DNA of 64,000 nucleotides from Sorghum bicolor. Taxonomy: Eukaryota; Streptophyta; Magnoliopsida; Poales; Poaceae. Below are positions 34,173 to 44,769 of the stretch, one piece after another. How positions within the stretch are numbered: position 1 is the first letter of the stretch; every line of letters starts with the position of its first letter. A model generated the notes under the pieces. The model was not told the origin of the DNA. It ran no database searches and saw only the letters and a list, made by a program, of their open reading frames with translations. The DNA is taken from contig NC_012873.2 of the NCBI RefSeq assembly GCF_000003195.3, positions 15,923,202-15,987,201 on the forward strand. Direction: 5' to 3'. The translations under genes were made by a program, and so were the position numbers.

Positions 34173-35827
34173 TGTTGGGCATTCTTAACATCATTACGAA
34201 AAGTAGACTTAGTTTTCTAATTCTGATAACGGTGCCAAAAATGCCAAACCTATCCCTCATACCACTTAAGCCAAGTTGTCATCCTCAGCATGACATGAGA
34301 GACGCGATATTGAAATATGCAATTGCTCATCTAAATAAATAATGAATGGGATCTGCAAGCACACAGATTAATACCGATGTAGCATTTTAAACGGGAAGTA
34401 TTCCATGTATCGTTATTTATATTTTTACCACTGGGAAGAGACTAGTAACCATCAATGTTGATTATAGAATGGAATATAGAATTGAGTATCTATCATTGCA
34501 TGTATAATTGAGAACATTTATCTAATTCTTTCATACAGGGTTAAGTGTCACATAAAGGATATATAAAGTAATGAATAGTGACAAAGATAATTAATCTGAT
34601 CAGCATAACTTAGCCACATAATAAATATGATAAGCACCTCAATTAGATATTCTAGCAAGTCATTAGCATGGTATTAGAACGAACTACAAGAATATTTCCT
34701 AAGTTATTCTTAACTATACACTCTAGCATATCATAGTTAGTGCAATTATACTTAGCAATCATTGTGAGACAAGATTACGCCCATGCATAGTAATATTATC
34801 AAGGTAAATGAGAAATATAGCAATCACTCCCTTGTAATAATGTTGCTCTGCCAGCCCAATACACGAGAGGGGGACTATATAAGAATCAATGAAGTTGTCA
34901 CTATCACGAACTACCCCGCGATCTGGCATATAAGTTACAATCGCAGATAAATATGGTATAAGCACCACGCCTACACAATATCTATCATTTACCCATGGAT
35001 CCGATGGATAAACGCTATACGATCCTAAACATGTATATAATTCCAATATAACTAAGCCAAGTATATAACTATGATAAACTAAGAACAATATAATTGCGAA
35101 TATAAACAAGTACAGCAAAGTCATAATCAATATATTGAAGTAGAACAAAGTTATATTCATAATATTGAAGAACAAAGATGAACAATTAGAAGAACAATTA
35201 GAGAATTACAAAGAATCCTCTTGACAGATCCGGAAACCAATCGAAGATTGACTCCTTCTAGTTCTAATCCTATGTAGCTATGCTAATCTAGATATCTAAT
35301 TGATGTGGTGGCTCTAGGCTTGATCAGAGGCTTCTTCTCCCTTGATGAATAATGAATTAGGGTTGAGAGCTCTCTCCTCCAGGGGCCAGGGGGTCTGGTT
35401 TTATAGTCCCTCCAAGTGAATATGGGCCGTCGGATCAAACCGACATTGATTGAACGGTTATCCTTGATCCTTTAGGTCGGTGGAGCGTAATCCCGGAAGA
35501 GTGTCCTGATTGGACTCCAACAGGGGGCGGGCGCCCTGGTCTCCTGGGCGGGCGCCCTGGACCAGGCTCCGTTTCGCCTCCGCTTCGTTCCCGTGGCTTC
35601 TGGAGTCTTCTAGATGTAAGATAATTGCGCGGTACGTTAATATCTCTATGTAATCCCGACGTGTGGGCCTTGCTTCCGTATTTCCTGATAACCCCCTGCA
35701 GAAATAGACAAACACCAAAACTCATGGAATTCTGTCAGATAAAACCCTAAGTCTAGATGTTGATTTCATTTGGATCCTTTTCTTTGTTTATTTGATAATT
35801 AAATTTGATACGCAAGGACCGTCAACA
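34173..35827 (-). mobile_element. Solo LTR B (Athila-like gypsy family, 1655 bp)
   Basis: TGTTGGGCATTC...CCGTCAACA is flanked by GTGGT (34168-34172 and 35828-35832). The right 1.4 kb matches the gypsy-3 and solo LTR A family in minus orientation, with a TATA box (TTTTATA, minus strand) at 35399-35405. The left about 170 bases are extra and include a word, GATAACGGTGCCAAAAATGC (34222-34241), that resembles the Athila primer-site context. The ORF at 34759-35175 inside it looks fortuitous. Confidence 0.85.
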
Positions 35828-35875
35828 GTGGTCACCGGACGTGTCCGGTGCCACATAAGGAGCGTCCGGTGACCC
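35828..35875 (+). repeat. Internal CCGGACGC array, right part
   Basis: It begins with the second GTGGT copy and contains CACCGGACGTGTCCGGTG and GCGTCCGGTGAC. It ends immediately upstream of the GATATAA box of the env-position gene. Confidence 0.75.
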
Positions 35876-35885
35876 GCAGCGGGCA

Positions 35886-35892
35886 GATATAA
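35886..35892 (+). promoter_or_regulatory. TATA-like box before the env-position gene of Copia-2
   Basis: GATATAACC sits just after the internal CCGGACGC array and about 200 bases before a spliced leader. Sequence match is moderate. The call rests mostly on the context: palindromic array, then TATA, then leader with an intron, then ATG. Confidence 0.4.
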
Positions 35893-36107
35893 CCCGCGCC
35901 CCATGTTCTCGGCTCGAGCAGTTTCATCTTATCCACGATTTCGCCAGCCACGCCCGTGCCCTAGCGAAAGTCGCCGAGCCGCCGCTGTGGTTTTCTTCAC
36001 GATTTCTCTGGTGGCTCTTCCTTCTCCTCGCGCAGATCTGCCCCAAGGACTCTCCCTCATCCTCCCTCGCGCAGTGGCCTCTTCTCTCTCGAAGTTCTAG
36101 GGTTTGG

Positions 36108-36442
36108 GTAAGTTCCTTGGTCTTTGCCCTCAAGGTGTTCGATTCTTTGTCCAAACGAGTTGGGATGTTGTTTTTGACGACGTTCTCGTTCGTTTTGTCA
36201 TTGTAGCACCTTGAGGAGTGGATTTGCTTTCTCCGGTGGTTCTCGATCGCGATTTTTCGTCTGGAACGCGTCTCGACATCGGTTCGTAAGCCGTTTGCGC
36301 CCATTCTTTGTCTAATCTTGCAATCTATAGGGTTTGCTCACCTCTAGCTATTATGCTTGCTTATGTATGCCCTATCTATTCCATCTCTTGCAGCGCATTG
36401 ATCTCTCGTGTCAATTGGTCTGTTGTCGGCAATTGTTCACAG
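36108..36442 (+). other. Probable intron in the 5' leader of the env-position gene
   Basis: Donor GGG|GTAAGTT at 36108 follows a CTAGGGTTTGGG leader. Acceptor TTGTTCACAG ends at 36442, 16 bases before the ATG at 36458; CTCTTGCAG ending at 36393 is an alternative. The AGGGTTT word is a typical plant leader element. The intron is in sense orientation, so it survives in the element only if genomic RNA escapes this splice. Confidence 0.45.
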
Positions 36443-36457
36443 GCAGTTTTACTTGCG

Positions 36458-36759
36458 ATGGCTCGTTGCAAGAATGTCAGTGGTCCGGCAGCCAGCGTTG
36501 CTGGTTCTCCAGGGGATGATGGTGGAGGTGATCCTCCCCGTCGCCTGTCAGTGGCAGAGAAGGGTAAAGGAAAGAAGCTAGCCACCAAGAAGAGGAAGGC
36601 CAGCGATAGAGAGGCAGAGGTGGCAGAGGCAGTTACAGCAGCGGCTGAGGCAGCAGAGAGGGGTGGACGTTCAGGTGCCCTGAGGATTGGGGCTGATCTC
36701 ACACCACGTCAGAGGCGTGTAGTTCTTGAGGCAGAGGCACTTCATGGATCTCCTCCTGG
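36458..36759 (+). pseudogene. Copia-2 env-position gene, N-terminal part
   Basis: ATG at 36458 begins MARCKNVSG; a lysine/arginine cluster (KGKGKKLATKKRKA) at about residues 30-45 looks like a nuclear localisation signal. An alanine/glutamate-rich helix and a TPRQRRVVLEAEAL segment follow. The frame is cut by gypsy-3 after CCTGG (36755-36759) and continues at 58420. It occupies the Sirevirus env-like position between pol and the 3' LTR, but no signal peptide or membrane segment is visible here, so envelope is only a positional name. Confidence 0.6.
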
Positions 36760-37969
36760 TGTGATATTTGGGAACGCAATAAGGAATTGATCCGCAAGCG
36801 CACGGATATCGGTGAGCACTTCACCCAGGAGGTTATCCAGAGTATCGTATTTATTTTTTTACCACTAGGAGAATGAGTGCATCTAACTAACTGGTCTATT
36901 ACTACTAACCCTTTAGGCACAAAGAATGTCTTTCGATGTGAGTGATAAATAGAGAAGACTGCAACCGTAGTCTCCTTCTAACCTTGGTAAGGATGATCTA
37001 CTGTTCTATTGGGGAGGCTAACGGAATCTAGACACCACAAAGGATGTTCAACCCGCACCTATAAACCCTATCCTTCCTGCTAACGAGATATGGTCTGCAA
37101 AGGTAACTCGGAATTGTCACGTTCCTCGCTACTACCACGGCCTAGCTAGTCAGGGAATATCTATGAGTACCCTAGCCTAAACACCACGTTTACGCTAGCA
37201 ATGATTACTCTAAACTCTACGCGAAGAGATTAAAGTAAACTCATAAACCAGAAGAACAATAAAACAAGAACTTACTAGAATTTAGAAGTCGAAATACTGA
37301 AGAATCCTAGGAGCAAGGTTAGGAGAACTTGATCCCGCAGGTACAAGCTTGGAGTAGACACCGACAGGCCGGGCTTCCTCCAATCTACACCTCCACTCTA
37401 TCTCTCTCAATCTAGTAGAAACTAGAAGATCTATTTCTACTTTACATTGGTTGCTAAGCCTAAAAAGAAATATTAATTAGAGAAGAGGTTTTCCTTCGAG
37501 GGCACCCCTCAATCTCTATGATAACTTCTTCATGTCTTCTCCAGGGACCAGGGGGGTCTCCTTATATAGTCCTCCTCCTCCTCTATGCGTTTTTGGGTCG
37601 GTAGGCGAGGTGGTACTACGTTATTCTGGATCCAATAGGTCGGTGGAACATCATGTGCGAAGAGAGTCCTCAATGGCTTCCAGTAGGGGGCGGGCGCCCT
37701 GGGCCTGGCCCCTTTCGGCCTCTGCTTTCTTCCCGTGGCTTCTGGAGTCTTCTAGATGGTAGAAAATCGCGCGGTGCGTTGATATCTCTATGTAATCCCG
37801 ACATGTGGGCCTTTCTTCCCTATTTCCTGATAACCCCCTGCAGAAACAGATAAACAACAAAACTCGTGGAATTCTGTCAGATCAAACCCTAATTCTAGGT
37901 GTTGTTTGCATATTGGTCCTTTCTCTTGTTTATTTGATAATTAAAATTGGTACTTAAGAACCGTCAACA
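36760..37969 (-). repeat. gypsy-3 3' LTR (left)
   Basis: Matches 57202-58414. Internal TATA (TATATAAG, minus strand) at 37561-37568. A polypurine tract adjoins it on the right. Confidence 0.93.
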
Positions 37970-39265
37970 AATACCCCCATACTTAGGCTTTTACTCGTCC
38001 TCGAGAAAAGGATGGTTAAGAACAATATTTGGGGTAAAACATTTTAAAGCATTCTTTATATTTGTAGGGTGTTAAAATTCCACTGTGTACTGTAGTCAGA
38101 GAAGTATATGGTTAAGAGTAAAGATCCTTTCTTCTCAATCCTTGTCACTTGGAGTTTTTGTATATTTTTGAAAGAAAGTTAGCATACCTTTTATCCTCAT
38201 AGGTTCTCTCAGGTCACTCATTATCTTCTATATATCTTACTGAGGTTGTTTTAATTTGTAAAAATTCTCAAGCATACTTACTTTGCATTTATTGCCTGAT
38301 CAAAACGGGATCCGAGGAGGGGAATGTCATACTCTTAGATCAAAGACTTTGGAAATTAAAATCTTTGTCAACTCTTGCTGGCATATTGCTTATTAGAGGG
38401 ACCATGGGCTATCATTTTCTCTTTTTCTTATTTTTTTAAGTGGATACCGAGGTATCCCTAATTCTACTGCTGGACACTTGTCCATTTTTTCTGCGAGGTT
38501 GTCGAGCACTTGCTCCTTTTTATTTCCTCGAAATATCTTTATTTTTGCATAGCCTATGCCTCTAATGCAATAATACTTCGGAAGAGTGAATCTTTCTGAA
38601 TAAATGTCTTGATCTTAGGAGCATGATAAATCTCTCAACAAGGGTCTAACTCATTTTGAACAAACTCAATACAGAGTAGATAGCTTTTATAATCATAATT
38701 AATATTTTTAGTTTTATCAGGCATATAAAACACTGAGGATGGTAGCTAGAATTTTGAAGATTTTGAAATAAATTCTCCAAGCAACAATGATATCAAGAAT
38801 AAGAAACTCGTACTCTACCATCTCACATTCCATACTATCTTAAGTAACACATGGTTTTAAAATGATTTTATAATAATTGCAAGTTTCAGGAAATATAACA
38901 GAGTGAGATTAATCATGATTAGAAATGTTTTAATCTTTTTAATTTATCATGTCGGAAACAGTATTCTGCATAATCTAAGATATGAAAGGTGTAAAGTAGT
39001 GTGCAGAGTGTGTACCTGAATCGTGGAGTGGTGTAGTCGAAGTGTGTTTGGCATGTTGAGGGATCTCCCCCATACTTGTTTTCTGCTTTCTTGCACAAAA
39101 ATAAAGTAGAGACACACAAGACATAATAATAATATTAATACTCTTTATTAATCTTGAGGCATTTATTACAAATAACTAGTAGCAAACTGATGATAATAGT
39201 AAACCTAAACCGAATTTAAAGATAGATAACTAAGATGCATTGCCTCAAGGTCTAATCTAGATAAC
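37970..39265 (-). other. gypsy-3 noncoding 3' region with two polypurine-tract copies
   Basis: About 1.3 kb of AT-rich DNA without a credible ORF. The tract next to the LTR (minus-strand AAGTATGGGGG, 37974-37984) is repeated exactly at 39067-39077, about 190 bases beyond the accessory ORF stop. Nothing else recognised. Confidence 0.6.
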
Positions 39266-39895
39266 TTAGCGGCGCTCTAATTCCTTAATCTTCTTGTTGG
39301 TACTAGCAAGATCCTGCCTGAGGCCTAGTATGATGGTGTTGTGGTTAGAGAGCTGCCTAGTGAGGGAGTTAATCGAGGACTAGAGGTCTATGATAATTCT
39401 GTCTAGTCTACGAATGTCCTCATCAATATCCATTATAGTCTTGCGACGCTTGGGAGGTGTCTCAAAAGCATTGAGAGCGTGCTTCGGGGCTGCCTTTGGA
39501 GGGATGAAACGGACTTTGGCTGCTCTAATCCCTTCAAAGTAAGGCCTTTCCTCCTCCGTAGTGTAGCGAACGCTGCTGATCTCGCCGCTCCGGTTGGTCT
39601 TGACTCCAACGACCCTCTCATTGGGTCTAGGTGGAAGGATCCTCGTGCCGGTTGGCACCTTGATGGTGGTCTTCGTCTTGGATGATGATCCCGTGAGGAG
39701 TAGGGGTTGTGGCGGTGCGGTGAGAACTGGTTGAGCATGGTAGGATTGGGCAGAGCTGCGCTGGCGTAATGGCATGGCTTCTAGCTGTCGCTCTATGTTG
39801 GCCGAGACGAGAGCACGGGCATCGGGGTCTTCCACAGGCTCCATGTTGAGGTTGAAGGGGACGACTTCCCAATCATCGTGGTACTTCTCGGCCAT
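39266..39895 (-). pseudogene. gypsy-3 accessory ORF (209 codons, one internal TAG)
   Basis: ATG at 39895 begins MAEKYHDDWEVVPFN. The frame runs to a TAG at 39380 and continues open for another 37 codons to TAA at 39266. It has an acidic N-terminus, a TKTTIKVPTGTRILPPRPNE middle segment, a KRRKT basic patch and a C-terminal leucine-heptad coiled coil beyond the TAG. I do not recognise a family. It lies between integrase and the 3' LTR in sense orientation, where Athila elements may carry an env-like gene, but no membrane segment is seen. A TATA box and pyrimidine-rich leader precede it, now separated from it by gypsy-4. Confidence 0.55.
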
Positions 39896-39982
39896 TGGAG
39901 CAGCAAGGAACTAATCAAGCTCTAATTGAAGAAGAAGAGAAGACTTGATGGCTTGGTGTTTGAAAACTGAGGTCAGGGGTCT
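39896..39982 (-). promoter_or_regulatory. 5' leader of the gypsy-3 accessory ORF
   Basis: Minus-strand DNA upstream of the ATG is CT-rich (TCTTCTCTTCTTCTTC), typical of a plant 5' leader. It is cut at AGACC by gypsy-4; the TATA box lies on the other side at 52402-52409. Confidence 0.4.
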
Positions 39983-40679
39983 TGTTGATGCAAAACTGAT
40001 CTGCAAACACAAAGGGCTAATACCCGATTCAAACGTTAAGGCGTGCCAGCCGATTTGACCTTGCTATCGGCAAAGGTGATAACTCGAATACTTTAGTCCT
40101 AACAACAGCGATGCGCCCGGATGTCACGGCTAAGAGGTACTCACGCGGAACTTGAGAACACGCCGAGCTTAAGTCGACGAATTCCTAAGAACTCGTAACA
40201 AAAGGAAAAAGTATGACGAAGTCGTCGAAAAGTAAATGCTGGAATATGAGTAAAAAACGTGTGTTTGATTCATTGATTGATTTTTTATTACAAGGCCCTA
40301 GGGTCTATATTTATACCCTGCTCAAAGAGCTACAACCAGACACGATTAGAATTCGAATTCCAAATTACACGGAATCCGTATACAAAACGATGCAAATAAT
40401 TAAGGAAATAACAAAACTATCCCTCGTGACAAACCGAAACTCCTCCACATAACGACCGGCAGCTTCCGGACTCCCTCTTTGCATCATCGGCAGACCCTTT
40501 GCCATAGTCATCGGCAGACTTTCTTATCTAGCCATCGGCACCATATTACTGCCTGTGGACTTAGTCACGTTCAACTTCTCCCTCATCGGCAACCATCCTC
40601 ATCGGCAACCCACTTTGTAAACATCGTACTGCCACCTTATCCTGCCATCCTAGACACGTGCCCAAAAACGGTGTCAACA
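39983..40679 (-). repeat. gypsy-4 3' LTR (left)
   Basis: Matches 51698-52395. TATA (TATAAATA, minus strand) at 40308-40315. The 40487-40615 part contains five CATCGGCA words. Confidence 0.95.
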
Positions 40680-41162
40680 CATGCCCCCCAGTTTCGGAGT
40701 ATAAAACTATTAATGCTCCGAAATTCTCTGCAGTAATGATGCCTTTTCCCGCAATTAATGCTCCTAATCTGGTAACCGACAACCTCAATCTGAACAACTC
40801 TGATCCTATTCCTCCGCAGATTCCTCGAAATCCCCAACTTCCTAAACGGGCATTTTTCTCAGTCGTACATCGGCAACAATACCGTTACAAAGATCTGCCG
40901 ATGTTATGACCAGGATATTCGCACAAACGGTTACTTCCCCTCTATCCGCCCATCGGCAATATGACCGTTATAGAATATCGCTGATGGACCGACCAGGAGA
41001 TCTCGCACAGTAAAATATCTTCAGATAATGACCGCTTCCCGTCAAATCACCTGCACAATCCCTGGATTACCGTGCGAATAGTTACCATATCCACCTGAGT
41101 ACCCTCGGATTTCTCGGATGCGGCAAAGAGATAAGTCGGATTTGCCCTTGCCCATTTTGTCC
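40680..41162. other. gypsy-4 polypurine tract and upstream region of the antisense gene
   Basis: The tract is read on the minus strand as ACTGGGGGGCAT (40681-40692) beside the LTR. The rest is noncoding and would be the promoter-proximal region of the plus-strand gene. It contains further ATCGGCA words (for example near 40871 and 40950) and TGCCGAT. Confidence 0.6.
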
Positions 41163-41170
41163 TATAAATA
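41163..41170 (+). promoter_or_regulatory. TATA box of the gypsy-4 antisense gene
   Basis: TATAAATA lies 150 bases before the ATG at 41320, preceded by GC-containing DNA and followed by a CT-rich leader. Strand and spacing fit a pol II core promoter for the plus-strand gene. Confidence 0.6.
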
Positions 41171-41319
41171 GTTCCTTCTTGGGTACTCCTTCCCCATCAC
41201 ACCATTCTACTACCCAACTTTACTTTTCCAGCGGCGGCGCCACCAAAAACTCCTAAGGTCTCCGACAAGTACCCCTCTTCACCAACTCCGGCGTCTTCAC
41301 ACGCTTCCTTCGCAGCAAG

Positions 41320-44300
41320 ATGGCCGTCGGGTTCGTCGTCCCTGAGGTCAAATCTCCACCCCGTCTTCTGTATTTTTCTTCATATCCCTGTTCACTCGCA
41401 ATTCATTTTACTGAACATCTTCCTTTTCTTTCCTCTTTGTATTTCTTTTTACGCCCAAAATCACTAGGAATTGTCCAACAAAATTGTCATCCCCACCGAT
41501 CAACCACACCTTCAATGCCTCGGCCCTCTAGGGGACCCAGATCCAACTGACCTTATCAACGCAGAAACCAACAGGATCCCCTTCAGAGCCGAAAATTTTT
41601 CCTTAGATCTGTGGAAGGACACCTTCCGCTCTTGGCACAGCCCAACTGTAGGGTGGAAAGACTGGTTCTTGAGGGTCAGCAACTCTAATGAAGTTCAGTG
41701 GGGTGAAAGGAATCTAGCCCAATGCATTAGATTGTCCATTGCCGATATGCATAGGAACGAGTCACTGCTGATAGCTGCATCCTACTTTTGGTCAGACACC
41801 CTCAATGCTTTTGCCTTTGGCCACGGCCCTGCTTCTCCTATTCTTGCTGATGTAGCCATGCTTACTGGTCTAGATATATCTTCTGCCGATAGCACCCACT
41901 TTTTTGATACTGCCCCTAGTGCCAAAGTGGAGACTCGCGCTATCGGCGGTTGGTCGGGGTACATTCAGAAGTACCGTGGGAAAGGATCTGTCACCATAAA
42001 GGAACAAACCACCTTTCTGAACATGTGGCTGGACAAGTTTGTATTCTGTGGTCGATCGGCAGGACCGACTTCTGTCTACCTATCGGCAGCAGAAAGACTG
42101 CCTAACGGTGGCCGATTCCCTCTCGGCCGATACTTGCTTGGCGCTGCTTACCACCTTCTCCATCAAGTAGCCCAGAAACTTCTGCTCGGCCAATCCACTG
42201 GCAACTTGGGAGGCCCCTGGTGGTTTGTCAACATGTGGCTCAATCTGCATCTGCACAAGCGTCTCAACTTCAACTTGTTCACACAGCGTTTCCCAAGAGA
42301 TATAGCTGAAAACCATGTATTGGGTGAAGAGGAATCGGCAACACGCGCCCCCTTGAACTTTGGCGAAGCTGTCATAGTTCTGCCTGGTTCAGGGGGTAAT
42401 CCAGATCAGATCGGCCGATTCTTCCAGACTCTGTATGAGGGTTTGACCAGAGACGAACGACCATGGTTGGCTTATGATGACCCAGATAGCATGCTCCCTC
42501 TGACCTTCAATCCATTTGATGAAGCTCTCGACAGGGACAATGAGGTGATGATGGCAATTGTGACTCCCAGAATCATTCCAGTGAATTTCTTTGGTAGCAC
42601 AAAAACCTCCCCTCAAACTTACGAATTTTACAATCCATCGGCATTAGCTCGCCAGTTAGCTTTCGGCCAGTTGCCGATTGCACTTCCTTATGCCGATGTG
42701 ATAAAACCCAGAGAAACTATCAACAACCTTCTTGAGTGGACCCGAGCAGCCCAACTACCACCAAACGCCGATATAGATGTAGATCTGTCAGAATGGGTTC
42801 CGGCTGCTTTTATCACTCAGGCATACAAGTTATGGTGGGCAGAATGGAAAGAGCATCTATTCTGCAGATCGGCACTTTCATACCGCGGCATGATTGACTC
42901 CGAATACGAAGTTCCCGATGACACTGTAAGTACCTCAAACCAACGTTTCATTTTCTTAATATTACCTCCATCGGCAGCTTACCCTTGTATTCCTTTTGCA
43001 GGTTGACAATATTCCTCCATTGGTTAGCAGGAGTGGCAGGCCGATCGACTTGTTTCCATCAGGCCCGATTTCCTCAATCGGCCACAATGCTCCCACTCTA
43101 GCTTCCATCGTGCATCGGGGTGTACGCCTCAGGAAAGTCACCACCAGAAGAACCCAGACATCACCAACGGTTGCTGCTCCCACTCTTGCGCGGGCTTTCA
43201 AGGCAATTTGTCAAATCTTTTCCTTTATGCTGACTATCTTTATATCGGCTATATTTATGCTTATAAACTCTTGTTCATTATTGCAGCAAACCGGCGCATC
43301 GGCGAAAGCCAGGTGTGAGAGTACCGATGCCCCCCAGTCTAGCCAACCCAAGAGAAAGGGCACCACGGGTGCTAAGACTGGAACAAAGCGCCAGAAGGTA
43401 GCAACTCCCCCTCCTCCTCCGGTATCTCCAATTCCGGTGGAGTCTTCTCCTTCTTCTCCAGAAGCCCAGCCACAGCAAGCACCATCTCCCCCACCTATGC
43501 AGGAAGCACCACAGATAGAAGAACCCCAACAGGAAGGATCTCAAACAGAAGATACATCAGCTGACATGGGTGAACAAACAACTGGCCCGGTGGGTCCAGT
43601 TATACCATCGGCAGTTCTCCCGATTCAGACAACCGTTGTCCCTCCTCCAGGTAACATACTTTAACAATATCGCTACCGATGAACTTATTCTTATTTAGTC
43701 TCATAACTCCTTTTGTCTTCTTTCAGTTGATATCGTTCCATCGGCAATCTCAGCCGATCAACCTATAGCTCCATCGGCATCTTTGGCCGATCAGCCTGCA
43801 GCTCCGTCAGCACTTCTCAGTCAAAGACAAGAGATCGCCTTGAAGCAAGTAAGTCACCGTTTACCGTTAGCACTATTTGCCGATTCTCTGAGTATGAGCT
43901 GATTTTGCTTTCCCTCCCAGGAACAAGATCCTCCCGATAGCTTGTTCTCCTTCGCCATCGATCTCTCTGAAGAAGAAGGTGAAGAAGCAAGCTCTTCTCA
44001 GACGGTCGGCATCACATCGGCAGAGATCAGGGTCAGGCTGGAAGAATTGTCAGCTCTCCTTCACCAGGACACAGCGCAATTGGTTGATGATTCCGACCCT
44101 ACCAAGACCCTGTTCAGAACTCTCAGAGGCCAAATCCCAGCCGATGTTGAAGAAATCCTGTTCCAAGCCGCTCATCTGGAGAGTCGCCAGCTGCAGTACC
44201 AAAGAGCTTCTCGGCGGCTTGCCGATAGAGCCGCTCAGACTCAACTCTCCGATGAAATGAGGAAAGAGAAGCTTTTGACCGATGAGAAGCACAAGAACAT

Positions 44301-44616
44301 CGGTATCCTGAGATCTTCTGGAGACGCGCTGAAGCAGAAGATATCCGATCTATCGGCAAGAAAAGAATCCCTGTTGGCGGAGCTCAAGGAAGTAGAGAAC
44401 GCTCTGTCCCAAGCCCAACAGGAAGAGAGCCAATTGCCAGAGACCATCAGGCTTCTTGAGCACGAGCGAAATGCTCATGGTCGCAAGGCACTTCAACTGA
44501 AGAAGAAGCTGAAGCCGATAGAAGGTTCTGCCGATGATGACATCAAGGAGATAGAAGCAGCCAACCAAATTCGGCTACGCGCTATATCGGCAATCCAGAC
44601 GCTGCTTAACACATAG
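41320..44616 (+). CDS. Antisense accessory protein with plant mobile domain (955 codons, six exons)
   Basis: Exons 41320-41346, 41468-42925, 43002-43202, 43287-43650, 43727-43848 and 43921-44616. All introns have GT-AG ends except the third, which needs a GC donor (AAG|GCAATT). Phases close exactly and no in-frame stop remains. Exon 2 resembles the plant mobile domain (PF10536): LLIAASYFWSDTLNAF, then ADVAMLTGLDIS, FLNMWLDKFVFCGRSAG and GPWWFVNMWLN. Exon 4 is proline/glutamine-rich after a basic patch (KRKGTTGAKTGTKRQK); exon 6 is a long coiled coil. Known: plant mobile domain proteins occur both in transposons and as host MAIN-type silencing or genome-stability factors. It runs tail to tail with gag-pol. 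Function is not known. Confidence 0.75.
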
Positions 44617-44769
44617 AGTTTCCATCGGCATTGTATCTGCGCTTTCCTGCTTCCTCAGCTTTTAGTCTAGCCGATAGGACTGTTATCGGCACCTAAACTT
44701 TTGAAACACCAAGTCTTGTCCCCAAGCATTTGGATCCAGCCGATAGGAGTGTTATCGGCACCTAAACTT
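44617..44769. other. Convergent 3' ends in gypsy-4
   Basis: The short gap between the stop of the plus-strand gene and the stop of minus-strand pol. It contains a repeated phrase, CCGATAGGACTGTTATCGGC and a near copy (44672-44691 and 44740-44760). No polyadenylation signal is certain. Confidence 0.5.

Noticed and set aside
34759..35175. Hydrophobic 138-residue ORF, possible membrane protein
   Set aside because: Lies in AT-rich solo LTR B; residues reflect composition and no homologue is evident.
40213..40452. 79-codon ORF repeated at 51928-52167
   Set aside because: Both copies are inside gypsy-4 LTRs and opposite to its transcription; identity reflects LTR duplication.
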